Source of the DNA: Marinobacterium jannaschii DSM 6295
Lineage (GTDB): Bacteria > Pseudomonadota > Gammaproteobacteria > Pseudomonadales > Balneatricaceae
DNA length: 64,000 nucleotides
Direction of reading: 5' to 3'
Assembly (NCBI RefSeq): GCF_000620085.1
Contig: NZ_JHVJ01000022.1
Span: 62,001-126,000, forward strand
Shown: positions 37,776-46,496 of the stretch, piece by piece
How the letters are laid out: each line of letters starts with the position of its first letter
Numbering within the stretch: the stretch's first letter is position 1
The notes under the pieces: generated by a model
Seen by the model: only the letters and a program-made list of their open reading frames with translations
Told to the model about the DNA's origin: nothing
Databases searched by the model: none
Position numbers and translations under genes: made by a program

Positions 37776-38513
37776 TCAGGCCTGCCCCGCGGACATACGA
37801 ATACCTTTCGGAATGGTGATCTGCGACAGCAGGCCCAGGCTCAGGTCTACCGCTACCGCCAGCAATGCGGTCGCTATCGCACCGGAGAGCATCATCGGCG
37901 TGTCGTTAAGGCGGATACCCATAAACACCAGCTCACCCAGACCGCCGCCCCCGATCAGGTAAGCGATCGGCACGGTACCGATATTGAGCGAGAAGGCGGT
38001 ACGGGTACCGGCGAAGATTACACTCAGCGAGTTAGGCAGTTCGACCCGCAGCAGCCGTTGCATGGCGGTCATTCCCATCCCCCGCGCCGCCTCAGTGAGG
38101 TGATTCGGCACATTGCACAGCCCGGTGTAAGTATTGCGGGTGATCGGCAGCAGGGTGATGACGTAGAGGCCAAAAGCCGCCGGCAGGAAACCGATGCCGA
38201 GAAAACTCATGCTCATTGCCAGCAGGGCCAGAGTCGGGATAGTGGCACCCACATTGAGGAACTGCATCACGTATTCGGCATAACGGCGGCACGCCGGACG
38301 GCTCAGGATCACTCCCAGCGGGATCGCCGTGATCAGCGCCAGCCCAGCAGACACCGCCGCCAGCTCCAGGTGCTGGCCACCCAGGTAGAGCACATCCGGC
38401 ATATAGTAGAGCATCTCATCCAGAGTCCCCTCTTCCATCGTCGCAGCCAGCAGCAGGATCACTGCGGCCATCAACAGGGTACGCGCGGCGATATTCAGCA
38501 GGCTTTTTGGCAT
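37776..38513 (-). CDS. Osmoprotectant-type ABC transporter permease (YehW/OpuCB-like)
   Basis: A 245-residue inner-membrane permease of the BPD/ProW-OpuC class with about six helices. The EAA-type cytoplasmic loop is NHLTEAARGMGMTAMQRLLRVELP, and IGGGGLGELVFMGI is typical. It forms the second permease of a quaternary-ammonium or sulfonium transporter. It overlaps the ATPase gene by 19 bp and ends before a terminator. Confidence 0.9.
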   Translation of the reverse strand: MPKSLLNIAARTLLMAAVILLLAATMEEGTLDEMLYYMPDVLYLGGQHLELAAVSAGLALITAIPLGVILSRPACRRYAEYVMQFLNVGATIPTLALLAMSMSFLGIGFLPAAFGLYVITLLPITRNTYTGLCNVPNHLTEAARGMGMTAMQRLLRVELPNSLSVIFAGTRTAFSLNIGTVPIAYLIGGGGLGELVFMGIRLNDTPMMLSGAIATALLAVAVDLSLGLLSQITIPKGIRMSAGQA

Positions 38514-39499
38514 GACAGCGCCTCCTTTTCCATAGAAGCCTGCGGTGCCTGGGCCAGACGGGCAGCAATCTGCTGGTGCCCCAACCAGCCGACAATGCGA
38601 TTGTCCGCATCAACGCAGCAGAGGCGCTCTGCACCGCTGCTGTAGAGCATGGCGGAGGCATCGGTCAGGCTGGTCTGCAAGGAAACCACCGGCTCGGTTC
38701 CGATGCTGGTCGTGGCATCAGCCACCAGCGCATCGGCAGCCGTGAACAGACGCAGGCGCTTAATGGCACGGTCGGCACCGACAAAATTTTCCACAAACTC
38801 ATTGATCGGATTAGCCAGTATCCGGTCCGGAGAATCAAACTGCAGCAGCTCACCCTGAGAGAAGATCGCGATCTTGTCAGCCATCTTCACCGCTTCATCG
38901 ATATCGTGGCTGACAAACATAATGGTCTTATTCAGTTCCTGCTGCATCTTGAGGAACTCATCCTGGATAATCTCACGGTTGATCGGGTCGATCGCACCGA
39001 AAGGCTCATCCATCAGCATCACCGGTGCATCCGCCGCCAGCGCCCGGATTACGCCAACACGCTGCTGCTGACCGCCGGAGAGTTGGGCCGGGTAACGCTT
39101 AAGGAATACCGATGGATCCAGTGCCACCATCTCCAGCAGCTCTTTAGCCCGCTTACGTGACTGCGCCTTAGGCCAGCCCAGCAGATCCGGCACCACGCAG
39201 ATATTGTCCTCAATGGTCATATTGGGAAACAGGCCGATCTGCTGAATCACATAGCCAATGCGGCGGCGCAGCTCGGTGTCGCAAAGCTTCGAGGTATCTT
39301 CGCCGTTGATGTAGACCTTACCCGAGGTCGGGTGGATGATACGGTTGATCATTTTCAGGGTAGTGGTCTTACCACAACCGGATGGACCTAACAGTACACA
39401 GATCTCACCACTGGGCACCTCCATGTCGATCTGGTTGGCGGCCATTACCTGATGCCCGTAAGAGTCGAAAATCTTGGTCAGCTTTTCCAGTTTTATCAT
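38495..39499 (-). CDS. Osmoprotectant-type ABC transporter ATP-binding protein (YehX/OpuCA-like)
   Basis: A 334-residue ATPase: Walker A LGPSGCGKTTTLKM, signature LSGGQQQRVGVIRAL, Walker B VMLMDEPFGAID and H-loop FVSHDIDEAVKM, followed by a C-terminal CBS-type regulatory region (~245-330). OpuA/OpuC-class ATPases use CBS domains to sense ionic strength. It energises uptake with the permeases at 37776 and 39586. Confidence 0.93.
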   Translation of the reverse strand: MIKLEKLTKIFDSYGHQVMAANQIDMEVPSGEICVLLGPSGCGKTTTLKMINRIIHPTSGKVYINGEDTSKLCDTELRRRIGYVIQQIGLFPNMTIEDNICVVPDLLGWPKAQSRKRAKELLEMVALDPSVFLKRYPAQLSGGQQQRVGVIRALAADAPVMLMDEPFGAIDPINREIIQDEFLKMQQELNKTIMFVSHDIDEAVKMADKIAIFSQGELLQFDSPDRILANPINEFVENFVGADRAIKRLRLFTAADALVADATTSIGTEPVVSLQTSLTDASAMLYSSGAERLCCVDADNRIVGWLGHQQIAARLAQAPQASMEKEALSCQKAC

Positions 39500-39585
39500 C
39501 GCTGCAAACCTTATTGTTATTCTGTTCTCCGATAGCAGCCCGGATTGAAGCCGCTACCTTTTCAATTCGATCGCCGCAGGCGGCC

Positions 39586-40239
39586 TCAGTGGCTCGCCTG
39601 CCCCGGCGGGGTAACTTTCTTCTGCAGCAGAAACAGCGCGCCATCGGTGATAATTGCCAGCACACTGACGGTGATCGCACCGGCAAAGATCTGCACCGGA
39701 TCACTCTGGGAGATGCCACGGCTGATTATGCTGCCCAGGCCACCCGCGCCAATATAGGCAGCGATAGCCATCACGCCGATATTGATCACCACGGCGGAGC
39801 GGACACCTGCCATAATCACCGGCAGAGAGAGCGGGATCTCAACCTTGTAGAGGCGCTGCAGGGCGCTCATGCCTACACCACGGGCCGCTTCGCGCAGGGC
39901 CGGATCGACATCGGTAATGGCGGTATAGGTGTTACGCACAATGGGCAACAGGGCGTAGAGGAACACGGCGATCACCGCCGGGACATAGCCGATCCCTTGT
40001 CCGATCTGCGACAGGATCGGAATCATCAGGCCAAACAGGGCGATGGATGGAATGGTGATCACCACAGAGCCCAGATAAAGCACCATATCGGCGATCAGCT
40101 TATTCTGGGTAATGGCAACACCGGTAGGGACACCCACCAGTATTGCCAGCCCCACGGCACAGGCCACCAGGGCGATATGCTCGAAGGTGCGCATCAGCAC
40201 CAGATCCTGGTTCTGGAGAAAATAATCGATCAGATTCAT
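39586..40239 (-). CDS. Osmoprotectant-type ABC transporter permease (YehY/OpuCD-like)
   Basis: A 217-residue permease with five to six membrane helices and the EAA-loop LREAARGVGMSALQRLYKVEIP, then IGAGGLGSIISRGI. The start at 40239 (MNLIDYFLQNQD) is chosen since the frame upstream overlaps hairpin sequence and lacks similarity. It is shorter than E. coli YehY. The gene lies between the binding-protein and ATPase genes, with 94 bp containing two hairpins upstream. Confidence 0.9.
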   Translation of the reverse strand: MNLIDYFLQNQDLVLMRTFEHIALVACAVGLAILVGVPTGVAITQNKLIADMVLYLGSVVITIPSIALFGLMIPILSQIGQGIGYVPAVIAVFLYALLPIVRNTYTAITDVDPALREAARGVGMSALQRLYKVEIPLSLPVIMAGVRSAVVINIGVMAIAAYIGAGGLGSIISRGISQSDPVQIFAGAITVSVLAIITDGALFLLQKKVTPPGQASH

Positions 40240-40264
40240 AGCCGGATACTCATAGAGAGTCTGA

Positions 40265-40324
40265 CCGGGCACGCAGCCCGGCAGGGGTATGAGACGCCCA
40301 ATCCCTGCCATTGCAGGGGTTGGG
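40265..40324. other. Two intercistronic hairpins between binding-protein and permease genes
   Basis: CCGGGC (40265-40270) pairs with GCCCGG (40276-40281). A 12-bp stem from CCCAATCCCTGC (40297-40308) pairs with 40313-40324 around a 4-nt loop. No T run follows on the minus strand, so they may protect the 3' end of the binding-protein message rather than terminate. Confidence 0.5.
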
Positions 40325-40333
40325 CACGGACGG

Positions 40334-41215
40334 TTACAGCAGGTTCTGCGCTTTCAGGAAGGCAGTCGCCACTTCCTCAACCGGCTTTTTGTCGATATCG
40401 ACGCTGGCGTTCAGACGCTGCATAACCTCGTCATCCAGGGCGGCGGACAGGGTATTCAGCTTGGCTTCGATCTCCGGGTACTGCTTCAGCACCTCTTCAC
40501 GCACCACAGGCACCACGGCGTAATCAGGGAAGAACTGCAGGTCATCTTCCAGCAGGTAGAAGTCGAAAGCAGCGATGCGCCCATCGGTCGCGAAGACCAG
40601 GGCGATATCCACCAGCTCATCTTTCAGCGCGCTGTAGGTCAGGCCCGCTTCCATTGATTTCAGCATGCTGCGTGGCACACGGAAATCGTATGCTTTCTGC
40701 AGGCTGCGGATACCATCAGAACGACCGATAAACTCGGCGGTACCCGCCATATTCAGCTCAGCGCCGGATTTGTAGGCGTTGGCCATATCTGACAGGGTAA
40801 AGATGGAGTTGCCATTCTTACGCACAGCCAGGGCGAAGGTGTTGTTCGCTTTGGATGGCTGCAGCCATACCAGGCCTTTCTTAGCGTCCAGCTCCTTAAC
40901 CTTGCTGTAGGTCTGCTCGGAGTTCAGACGCTGTTTGAATTTGTTGTAGACCACCAGTGAAGTACCGGTGTACTCCCAATACAGGTCGACCTCGCCATTC
41001 TCCTGGGCCTTTCGTACCAGGGAACTGCCCATACCGGTTTTCTGCTCCACCGGGATGTTGCTCGCCTTCAGCAGTTGGGTAGTCATCTCCGAGAGCAGGA
41101 ACTGTTCGGTAAAGAACTTACCCCCGACGACCACCTTATCGGCCGCCCAGGCGGTTGAAGCGATTGCACTGCACAGGACGGCGGATGCCAGCTGTTTGGA
41201 GAGTTTCTTAAACAT
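40334..41215 (-). CDS. Glycine-betaine/osmoprotectant-type ABC substrate-binding protein (OsmF/OpuCC-like)
   Basis: A 293-residue periplasmic protein with a signal peptide (cleavage after STAWA, near residue 24) and an OpuAC fold: KVVVGGKFFTEQFLLSEM, GEVDLYWEYTGTSLVVYN and DGIRSLQKAYDF are family features. It should bind a quaternary ammonium or sulfonium solute such as glycine betaine, choline or DMSP. It leads the minus-strand order binding protein, permease, ATPase, permease, the same as yehZYXW in E. coli. The DMSP lyase gene dddP lies just upstream, which favours DMSP as a substrate (inference). Confidence 0.92.
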   Translation of the reverse strand: MFKKLSKQLASAVLCSAIASTAWAADKVVVGGKFFTEQFLLSEMTTQLLKASNIPVEQKTGMGSSLVRKAQENGEVDLYWEYTGTSLVVYNKFKQRLNSEQTYSKVKELDAKKGLVWLQPSKANNTFALAVRKNGNSIFTLSDMANAYKSGAELNMAGTAEFIGRSDGIRSLQKAYDFRVPRSMLKSMEAGLTYSALKDELVDIALVFATDGRIAAFDFYLLEDDLQFFPDYAVVPVVREEVLKQYPEIEAKLNTLSAALDDEVMQRLNASVDIDKKPVEEVATAFLKAQNLL

Positions 41216-41424
41216 GATTCCACTACCTCTATTTGATTATTTTTGTTGTCGGTATGCGGGTTCAGCCAAAACCGCTTTGCAGCAGAGTGTCCCTGCAGCA
41301 GTTCCCGGGGATGGGTCTCGTCTGCCCGGCGCTGGCGGTTATGGGAACCAGAACATGCCGCTGATTGCCCGCTGGCAGATCAGCCTGAGAAGCAATGTCA
41401 CACGGCTCCGGCAGAAGCAAAAAC

Positions 41425-41462
41425 GACTTTAAGTCATTCAGGCATGATTTAAAGTCATGCCT
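41425..41462. promoter_or_regulatory. Paired operators upstream of the osmoprotectant transporter
   Basis: GACTTTAAGTC (41425-41435) and GATTTAAAGTC (41446-41456) are near-palindromic elements 21 bp apart, two helical turns. The second lies inside a perfect inverted repeat AGGCATGA (41440-41447) with TCATGCCT (41455-41462). They lie about 210-250 bp upstream of the binding-protein start and downstream of dddP. The rest of the 360-bp gap (41216-41575) holds no gene. Confidence 0.5.
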
Positions 41463-41495
41463 ATTGGGTCGTGGTACGGAGAGAAAATTCAGCAG

Positions 41496-41533
41496 AAAAA
41501 GACCGCTCCCGGCAGCGCAGAAGCAGTCTTTTT
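41496..41533 (-). terminator. Probable terminator of dddP
   Basis: AAAAAGAC (41496-41503) pairs with GTCTTTTT (41526-41533), with a small inner stem CGCT/AGCG. Transcription from dddP would meet a T5 tract. The stem is imperfect, so confidence is moderate. Confidence 0.55.
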
Positions 41534-41575
41534 AGTTTCGACAGAAGCTCGAAAGAGTATTTTTAAATCAGTCGC

Positions 41576-42913
41576 TTACTTAAGAAATTTTTCTTCAAAT
41601 GGATAGCGGGTCAGGTTCTCGAAGCCATCTTCGGTAATGATCACCTGGTCTTCCAGTTTCACCCCTTCGCCACCGCCAACAGCACCGACATAGGCTTCGA
41701 CACAGAGCGCCATCCCCGGCTCCAGCACACCGTCATACCCGTGGCACTCCAGGTCTTCCGGATAGCGGATCGATGGATACTCATCACAAAGACCAACTCC
41801 GTGCATCATCACGCCGTAACGCTGGTCACGGAACTCTTTAGGTAGCAGCAAGCCCGCTTCGGTCACCTCGCTAAAGCTCATACCTGGCTTGAGGATCTCC
41901 ATGTTGTATTGGATATGCTCATAGGCCACCTGATAGAGATGCTTCTGCTCTGCCGTCGGTTCACCGTCACCGATCAGCCAGGTACGGGAAAGGTCGGCAC
42001 AGATACCGTAAGGACCGATCAGGTCGGTATCAAAGGCCAGCAGTTCACCTTCCTGCACTACGCGGGGCCCACACTCCTGGAACCAGGGGTTGGTACGTGG
42101 ACCGGATGAGAGAATACGACACTCGATCCACTCGCCACCACGGCGGATATTTTCCGCATGCAGCACCGACCAGATATCGTTTTCAGTTACGCCCGGCACG
42201 GTGACCTGCTGCATCTTGGCCATCGCGATCTCGGTCGAGGCGATAGAGCAACGCATGGCATTGATCTCATCGACGTTTTTCACCGCTCGGGCCAGCTCCA
42301 TCACCTCCTGGCCATCGAAGGTTTCGATACCCAGCTTATCCAGCTCACGCAGACCGGCGATCTCGATCTTATCCACTGCCAGGCGACGGTTATCACCGGC
42401 ATGCTCACGGATGATCGAATCGATCTCAGCGGCAAAGTGGGCCGCATGCTGCTCGGTCTTGTTACCGGTCTCGAAATAGAAGAAGGAAGCGCCACCGCGC
42501 AGCTCACGCACCAGCGGCAGGTGCGCAGAGAGATGGTCGCAGTTGTGGAAATCCCACAGGATCATATAGCCCTCAGCCGAGACATAGCAGGCCCGGGCAT
42601 GGTTATGGGTGATCCACAGCTGCATATTGGTGGAATCGGTGGCGTAACGGATATTCAGCGGGTCGAACAGCAGAACCCCGGCCAGATCACGCTTCTTCAG
42701 CTGATCGACGATACGGTTGAGACGATACTCACGCATGCGCGCCAGGTTGGGTGTGATGAGCCCAAGCTCCTCCCACTCATTGAAGGCCAGATCGGTTGGC
42801 CCGATCTCAACCCGGTCATTGTCATTGGGCGATCCATCCGGTTTCAGCGCCCCGCCACGGCGGCGGGTCGGATCGATCTTGCGGTTGGATACTGAAAATG
42901 GATTAGGACTCAT
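41576..42913 (-). CDS. dddP: Dimethylsulfoniopropionate (DMSP) lyase DddP, M24 family
   Basis: A 445-residue protein of the M24 peptidase fold that cleaves DMSP to acrylate and dimethyl sulfide. The N-terminal half has NDNDRVEIGPTDLAFNEW and RYATDSTNMQLW; the C-terminal half has RGGEWIECRILSSGPRTNPW. The six metal ligands known from the Ruegeria DddP structure occur at the same residue numbers: D295, D297, D307, H371, E406 and E421, and the catalytic D377 lies in HGVGLCDE. This makes DddP much more likely than a peptidase or creatinase. The ATG at 42913 has GAGG eight bases upstream. It lies 47 bp downstream of a LysR gene and upstream of a betaine/DMSP-type transporter. Confidence 0.92.
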   Translation of the reverse strand: MSPNPFSVSNRKIDPTRRRGGALKPDGSPNDNDRVEIGPTDLAFNEWEELGLITPNLARMREYRLNRIVDQLKKRDLAGVLLFDPLNIRYATDSTNMQLWITHNHARACYVSAEGYMILWDFHNCDHLSAHLPLVRELRGGASFFYFETGNKTEQHAAHFAAEIDSIIREHAGDNRRLAVDKIEIAGLRELDKLGIETFDGQEVMELARAVKNVDEINAMRCSIASTEIAMAKMQQVTVPGVTENDIWSVLHAENIRRGGEWIECRILSSGPRTNPWFQECGPRVVQEGELLAFDTDLIGPYGICADLSRTWLIGDGEPTAEQKHLYQVAYEHIQYNMEILKPGMSFSEVTEAGLLLPKEFRDQRYGVMMHGVGLCDEYPSIRYPEDLECHGYDGVLEPGMALCVEAYVGAVGGGEGVKLEDQVIITEDGFENLTRYPFEEKFLK

Positions 42914-42960
42914 GCCAAAACCTCAGGATTTTATTGTTGTTGTCCTGGCATGGCCTGCGA

Positions 42961-43803
42961 TCACCTCAGACGCTTCAGCCCCGCCAGTGCAGTTTTTACA
43001 TTGGCCTCCTCACCACGACTGCGGGAGTAAACCAGATAGATCGGTTGCAATATCTTCGGGGCACCTGCCACCGGGTGCAGCACACCTTGTTCAATCAACT
43101 CACCGATCACCTCGATATCGAAGTAACCGGCGCCGCCATGGGTCAGGATGAAATCCAGGCCGATATCGGCCATCCCTACCGACAGACGCTGCTCGGTTTT
43201 TTCCGCCAGCGCCTTGCTATGTTCATCACGAAAAAGCCGCCCCCAGTCGACAAAGACATAGTTATGCAGCGGATCGCCCTTCACTTTGCCCGGCTCGGTC
43301 GACACCAGTATCAGCCGGGTCTCATTAAAGACCTCTATGTGCAGGTCCTGGCTGTGGCGCGGGTCGTAGGCCACCGCCATATCCAGCAAACCTTCGCGCA
43401 GCTGCTGCCACAGGTGATCGGAGTAATCCGCCGTCACCTGGGTTGCCACGTGAGGCGCATGCTCTTCCATCCAGTCCAGCCAGCGTGGTGTCAGCGCCTT
43501 CCAGACATGCAGCTGCAGTCCGAGGCTGACCATCGCATCCTTATCCTCGGACAGGGCCACTTCATGCCGCGCCTGCTCCCAGGTACTGACCAGCTTGAGC
43601 GCATGACGATGGAACAGCCGCCCGGCCCGGGTCAGCTGGATACCGCTGCGCCGCCGTGCCAACAACTGCTGGTTCATCCGCTCCTCCAGCGCTTTAATGC
43701 GGGCGCTGATGGTCGACTGGGTAATGTGCAGCCGCTCTGCTGCAAGCTGGAAACTACCGCTGGCGGCCACCTCCAGGAAGGCGCGAACGTGCTCAATATT
43801 CAT
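42961..43803 (-). CDS. LysR-family transcriptional regulator next to dddP
   Basis: A 280-residue LysR regulator: N-terminal helix-turn-helix MNIEHVRAFLEV to ERLHITQSTISARIKALE, then an effector-binding domain. The ATG at 43803 matches the family start (frame open upstream). It is on the same strand as dddP, 47 bp away, so the two could be cotranscribed. It is also divergent from an aldo/keto reductase gene across 477 bp. Control of dddP or the reductase is plausible, with DMSP or acrylate as candidate effector. Confidence 0.9.
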   Translation of the reverse strand: MNIEHVRAFLEVAASGSFQLAAERLHITQSTISARIKALEERMNQQLLARRRSGIQLTRAGRLFHRHALKLVSTWEQARHEVALSEDKDAMVSLGLQLHVWKALTPRWLDWMEEHAPHVATQVTADYSDHLWQQLREGLLDMAVAYDPRHSQDLHIEVFNETRLILVSTEPGKVKGDPLHNYVFVDWGRLFRDEHSKALAEKTEQRLSVGMADIGLDFILTHGGAGYFDIEVIGELIEQGVLHPVAGAPKILQPIYLVYSRSRGEEANVKTALAGLKRLR

Positions 43804-44280
43804 CCTGAGAAGCCCTCTCTTCAATCGGAATAATCGATATAACAATACAACTATTTCGTTTTTATGGGATACACATAGGTGTTAATTAGTGAACATACGT
43901 TGATTTTTTCTTTTTAATTCAGATAGTTAACTACAAAAAGAGAAGAAAACGCAGCAACCTACCCCGTAGCGATAGTATCTGATCACGTCATCGGGTTGAC
44001 GCGATCAGATATTCAGCGCAATACCATCCTCCGCTTAGCGCCTGACAGAAGCCACAACAGAGCGAGTAAAAACGCTGACAGATGTGCTTATCCGGTCGCT
44101 GCCTATGACTTTTTTGAATGCGCAAATGACTTTATGTCGCTTTTGCGGTTTCGGTAAAACTGACAAATTTCCCTTCATTGAATTTCGATTCGTAATCCAA
44201 CTTATTCAACGCAGCCGGTATCGGGGAACGGGGCTATCAGCTTTCAGCCTGCCGCTGTGAAAACAACAAGAGAGAAATCT
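43804..44280. promoter_or_regulatory. Divergent LysR/aldo-keto reductase intergenic region with a long hairpin
   Basis: The 477-bp gap has no gene. It contains a strong inverted repeat at 43976-44011: 15-nt arms (43976-43990 and 43997-44011) pair at 14 of 15 positions around a TCGGGT loop. No T run follows on either strand, so a simple terminator is unlikely. It could be an operator or part of a small RNA. The left side near LysR is AT-rich. Confidence 0.5.
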
Positions 44281-45300
44281 ATGCAATACGTACGACTTGG
44301 CAACTCCGGCCTGAAAGTATCCCGTCTCTGCCTGGGCACCATGAACATGGGTTCCAAAGAGTGGAAACCATGGATCTACGACGAGCGTGAATCCGCACCG
44401 ATCATTGAGCACGCGCTGGATAGCGGCGTTAACTTTATCGATCTGGCTGACTTCTACTCGACCGGTGCCGGTGAAGAGGTTGTATGTAATGTCCTGCGCC
44501 GCGCCGCTCGCCGCGAAGACCTGGTGATCACCACCAAATGCGGCTATGCCATGAGCGACGATATCAACGCCCAGGGCCACTCCCGCAAGCACATCATGGA
44601 CAGCATCGACGCCTCTCTGAGCCGTATGAAGATGGATTACGTCGATATCTACATGCTGCATTTCTTCGATACCGAAACACCGGTTGAAGAGACCATGGCG
44701 GCAATGAACGATATCGTCCGTTCCGGTAAGGCACGCTACATCGGTGTTTCCACCATGAACACCTGGCAGCTGGCGAAGATCCTGCACGTTTGCGATATGA
44801 ACGGCTGGGCACGCCCGATCAACATGCAGCTGCAGCTGAACTGCGCTTACCGCGAGGAAGAGCGGGAGATGATCCCTTACTGCATGGATCAGGGCATCGG
44901 TGTGTCCGTATTCAGCCCACTGGCCCGCGGCACCCTGACCTGCGATATGAACTCCAACCGCAATAAGACCGACTTCTTCACCCAGGAGATGTACAACGAC
45001 CAGGCTACCCTGGATATCTCCGGCTCGGTTGCCCGCGTTGCTGAAGCCCGCGGTTGCACGCCTGCACAGATCGCCCAGGCATGGGTGCTGCAGAAGCAGG
45101 AAGTCAGCAGCATGCTGGTCGGTGCGGATACTCAAGAGCAATTCAACAGCGCCCTGGCGGCACTGGAAACCAAGCTGGATGAAGAGGAGATCTACGAGCT
45201 GGAGCGTAACTACACGCCTTGCGACCTGATCACCGACTACACCGCAGGCAAGCGTATCCCACGCTCGCCTCGTCCGGCTCAGGGTCGTTTCGCGAAGTAA
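44281..45300 (+). CDS. Aldo/keto reductase
   Basis: A 339-residue NADPH-dependent reductase of the AKR superfamily (voltage-channel beta/YajO-like branch). Tetrad residues are visible in NFIDLADFYSTG (Asp, Tyr), LVITTKCGY (Lys) and VDIYMLHFFD (His). The C-terminal cofactor segment SSMLVGADTQEQFNSAL fits. The ATG at 44281 has AGAGAG upstream. Substrate is unknown; the divergent LysR gene and dddP nearby raise the possibility of a role in DMSP or acrylate-derived aldehyde handling, but that is speculation. Confidence 0.9.
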   Translation: MQYVRLGNSGLKVSRLCLGTMNMGSKEWKPWIYDERESAPIIEHALDSGVNFIDLADFYSTGAGEEVVCNVLRRAARREDLVITTKCGYAMSDDINAQGHSRKHIMDSIDASLSRMKMDYVDIYMLHFFDTETPVEETMAAMNDIVRSGKARYIGVSTMNTWQLAKILHVCDMNGWARPINMQLQLNCAYREEEREMIPYCMDQGIGVSVFSPLARGTLTCDMNSNRNKTDFFTQEMYNDQATLDISGSVARVAEARGCTPAQIAQAWVLQKQEVSSMLVGADTQEQFNSALAALETKLDEEEIYELERNYTPCDLITDYTAGKRIPRSPRPAQGRFAK

Positions 45301-45327
45301 TTCTGCGCAGTTATAATCCTTTCAGGT

Positions 45328-45356
45328 ATCCGGGCTCTAAGCCCGGATTTTCTTTT
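45328..45356 (+). terminator. Terminator of the aldo/keto reductase gene
   Basis: An 8-bp stem ATCCGGGC (45328-45335) with GCCCGGAT (45341-45348) followed by TTTCTTTTT. Confidence 0.88.
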
Positions 45357-45420
45357 TATGCAATCAGTATTCACAGCAGGCTGACCGGAGCAATTCGCAC
45401 CGGCGTCAGACAACAAAAAG

Positions 45421-46287
45421 TCACTTGGAACTATCGCGCAGCCATTCGGTAAAGCGCATCACTTTCGCCAGTCCCTGCCGGTCACGTGAGACATCCAGCC
45501 AGTAGCCAAAAGGTCCGTCCACCTCGATATCACTGAAGGCCACCAATGTACCGGCGTTCAGCTCCTTAGTGATCATAGTACGGTCTATAATCGCAGGGCC
45601 GGCCCCCGCTACGGCGGCGTTGATCACCTGATCCAGGGTACTGAACTCCATCCCCTGATTCGGATCGATTCCCTCGATACCTGCCGCGCTTAGCCAGGCC
45701 TGCCAGACCTCCAGCGGCCGTCCCTTATGTAGGATATGCAACAAACTCTGCTGTGCCAGGTCGAGCTCGCCGTTTGCATCCAGCAATTGCGGCGCACATA
45801 CCGCCACATGGCGCTCCAGCATCAGCAACTCGCTATAGCAACGCGGCTGGGCAGTGCGACCAAAGCGGATCACACAGTCGTAACTGCCCTCCTCCCCCTG
45901 ACTGTCTTTCACCGACAGGGTCAGTTCCGGGTAGCGCTTGCGGAAGTCGGCCAGGCGTGACACCAACCAGCGGGTAGAAAAGGTCGGTGGCACCAGGATA
46001 TTGAGTTTCTGGCGCTGATTGGGATCACGCAGCTGCTGCAGGGCGTTCTCCATCAGGTTGAAAGACTGGGCCAGTTGCGGCAGCAGCTGACGTCCGGCAT
46101 CAGTCAGCTCCAGCCGGTGATGGTGGCGGATAAAGAGAGCGGTACCGAGGTAGTCCTCCAGCTGCTTAACCTGACGACTGACCGCCCCCTGGGTAACATG
46201 CAGTTCCTGGGCGGCCCGGGTGAAGCTGAGGTGCTTGCCGGTTTCTTCAAACACCCGCAGGGCGGTTAGTGAGGGTAATGTGCGCAT
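45421..46287 (-). CDS. LysR-family transcriptional regulator (GcvA-like)
   Basis: A 288-residue regulator of the GcvA/AmpR branch of LysR. The helix-turn-helix reads MRTLPSLTALRVFEETGKH to ELHVTQGAVSRQVKQLE, and the effector domain contains PTFSTRWLVSRLADFRKRYP. It is convergent with the aldo/keto reductase gene and divergent from a hypothetical gene at 46497 across 209 bp. Its target and effector cannot be told from sequence. Confidence 0.92.
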   Translation of the reverse strand: MRTLPSLTALRVFEETGKHLSFTRAAQELHVTQGAVSRQVKQLEDYLGTALFIRHHHRLELTDAGRQLLPQLAQSFNLMENALQQLRDPNQRQKLNILVPPTFSTRWLVSRLADFRKRYPELTLSVKDSQGEEGSYDCVIRFGRTAQPRCYSELLMLERHVAVCAPQLLDANGELDLAQQSLLHILHKGRPLEVWQAWLSAAGIEGIDPNQGMEFSTLDQVINAAVAGAGPAIIDRTMITKELNAGTLVAFSDIEVDGPFGYWLDVSRDRQGLAKVMRFTEWLRDSSK

Positions 46288-46496
46288 GATACAGGCTGTT
46301 TATCTGCCGACAGTATTAAAGCGCTGAGTTTATACCGGATAATAGCGCCAATCGATTAAAAACTTTCTGCCCGACCGGAACCGTCGTACTGAGAACAATG
46401 ATCGCTTATGACACCTTATATACTCAGGTTGGCGGGCACTGACACAGCAATATATACCGCCTCCATTTCTTTACCCAATCACTGACGCCAATCGCT

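Noticed and set aside
37578-38645. A plus-strand 355-codon frame across the ABC permease
   Set aside because: It runs antisense to a well-supported permease and ATPase, is rich in Arg/Gln/His low-complexity sequence, and crosses the operon terminator.
41576-42913. Xaa-Pro aminopeptidase or creatinase identity for the M24-fold protein
   Set aside because: All DddP metal ligands and the catalytic Asp are at the characteristic positions, and the N-terminal motifs are DddP-specific.
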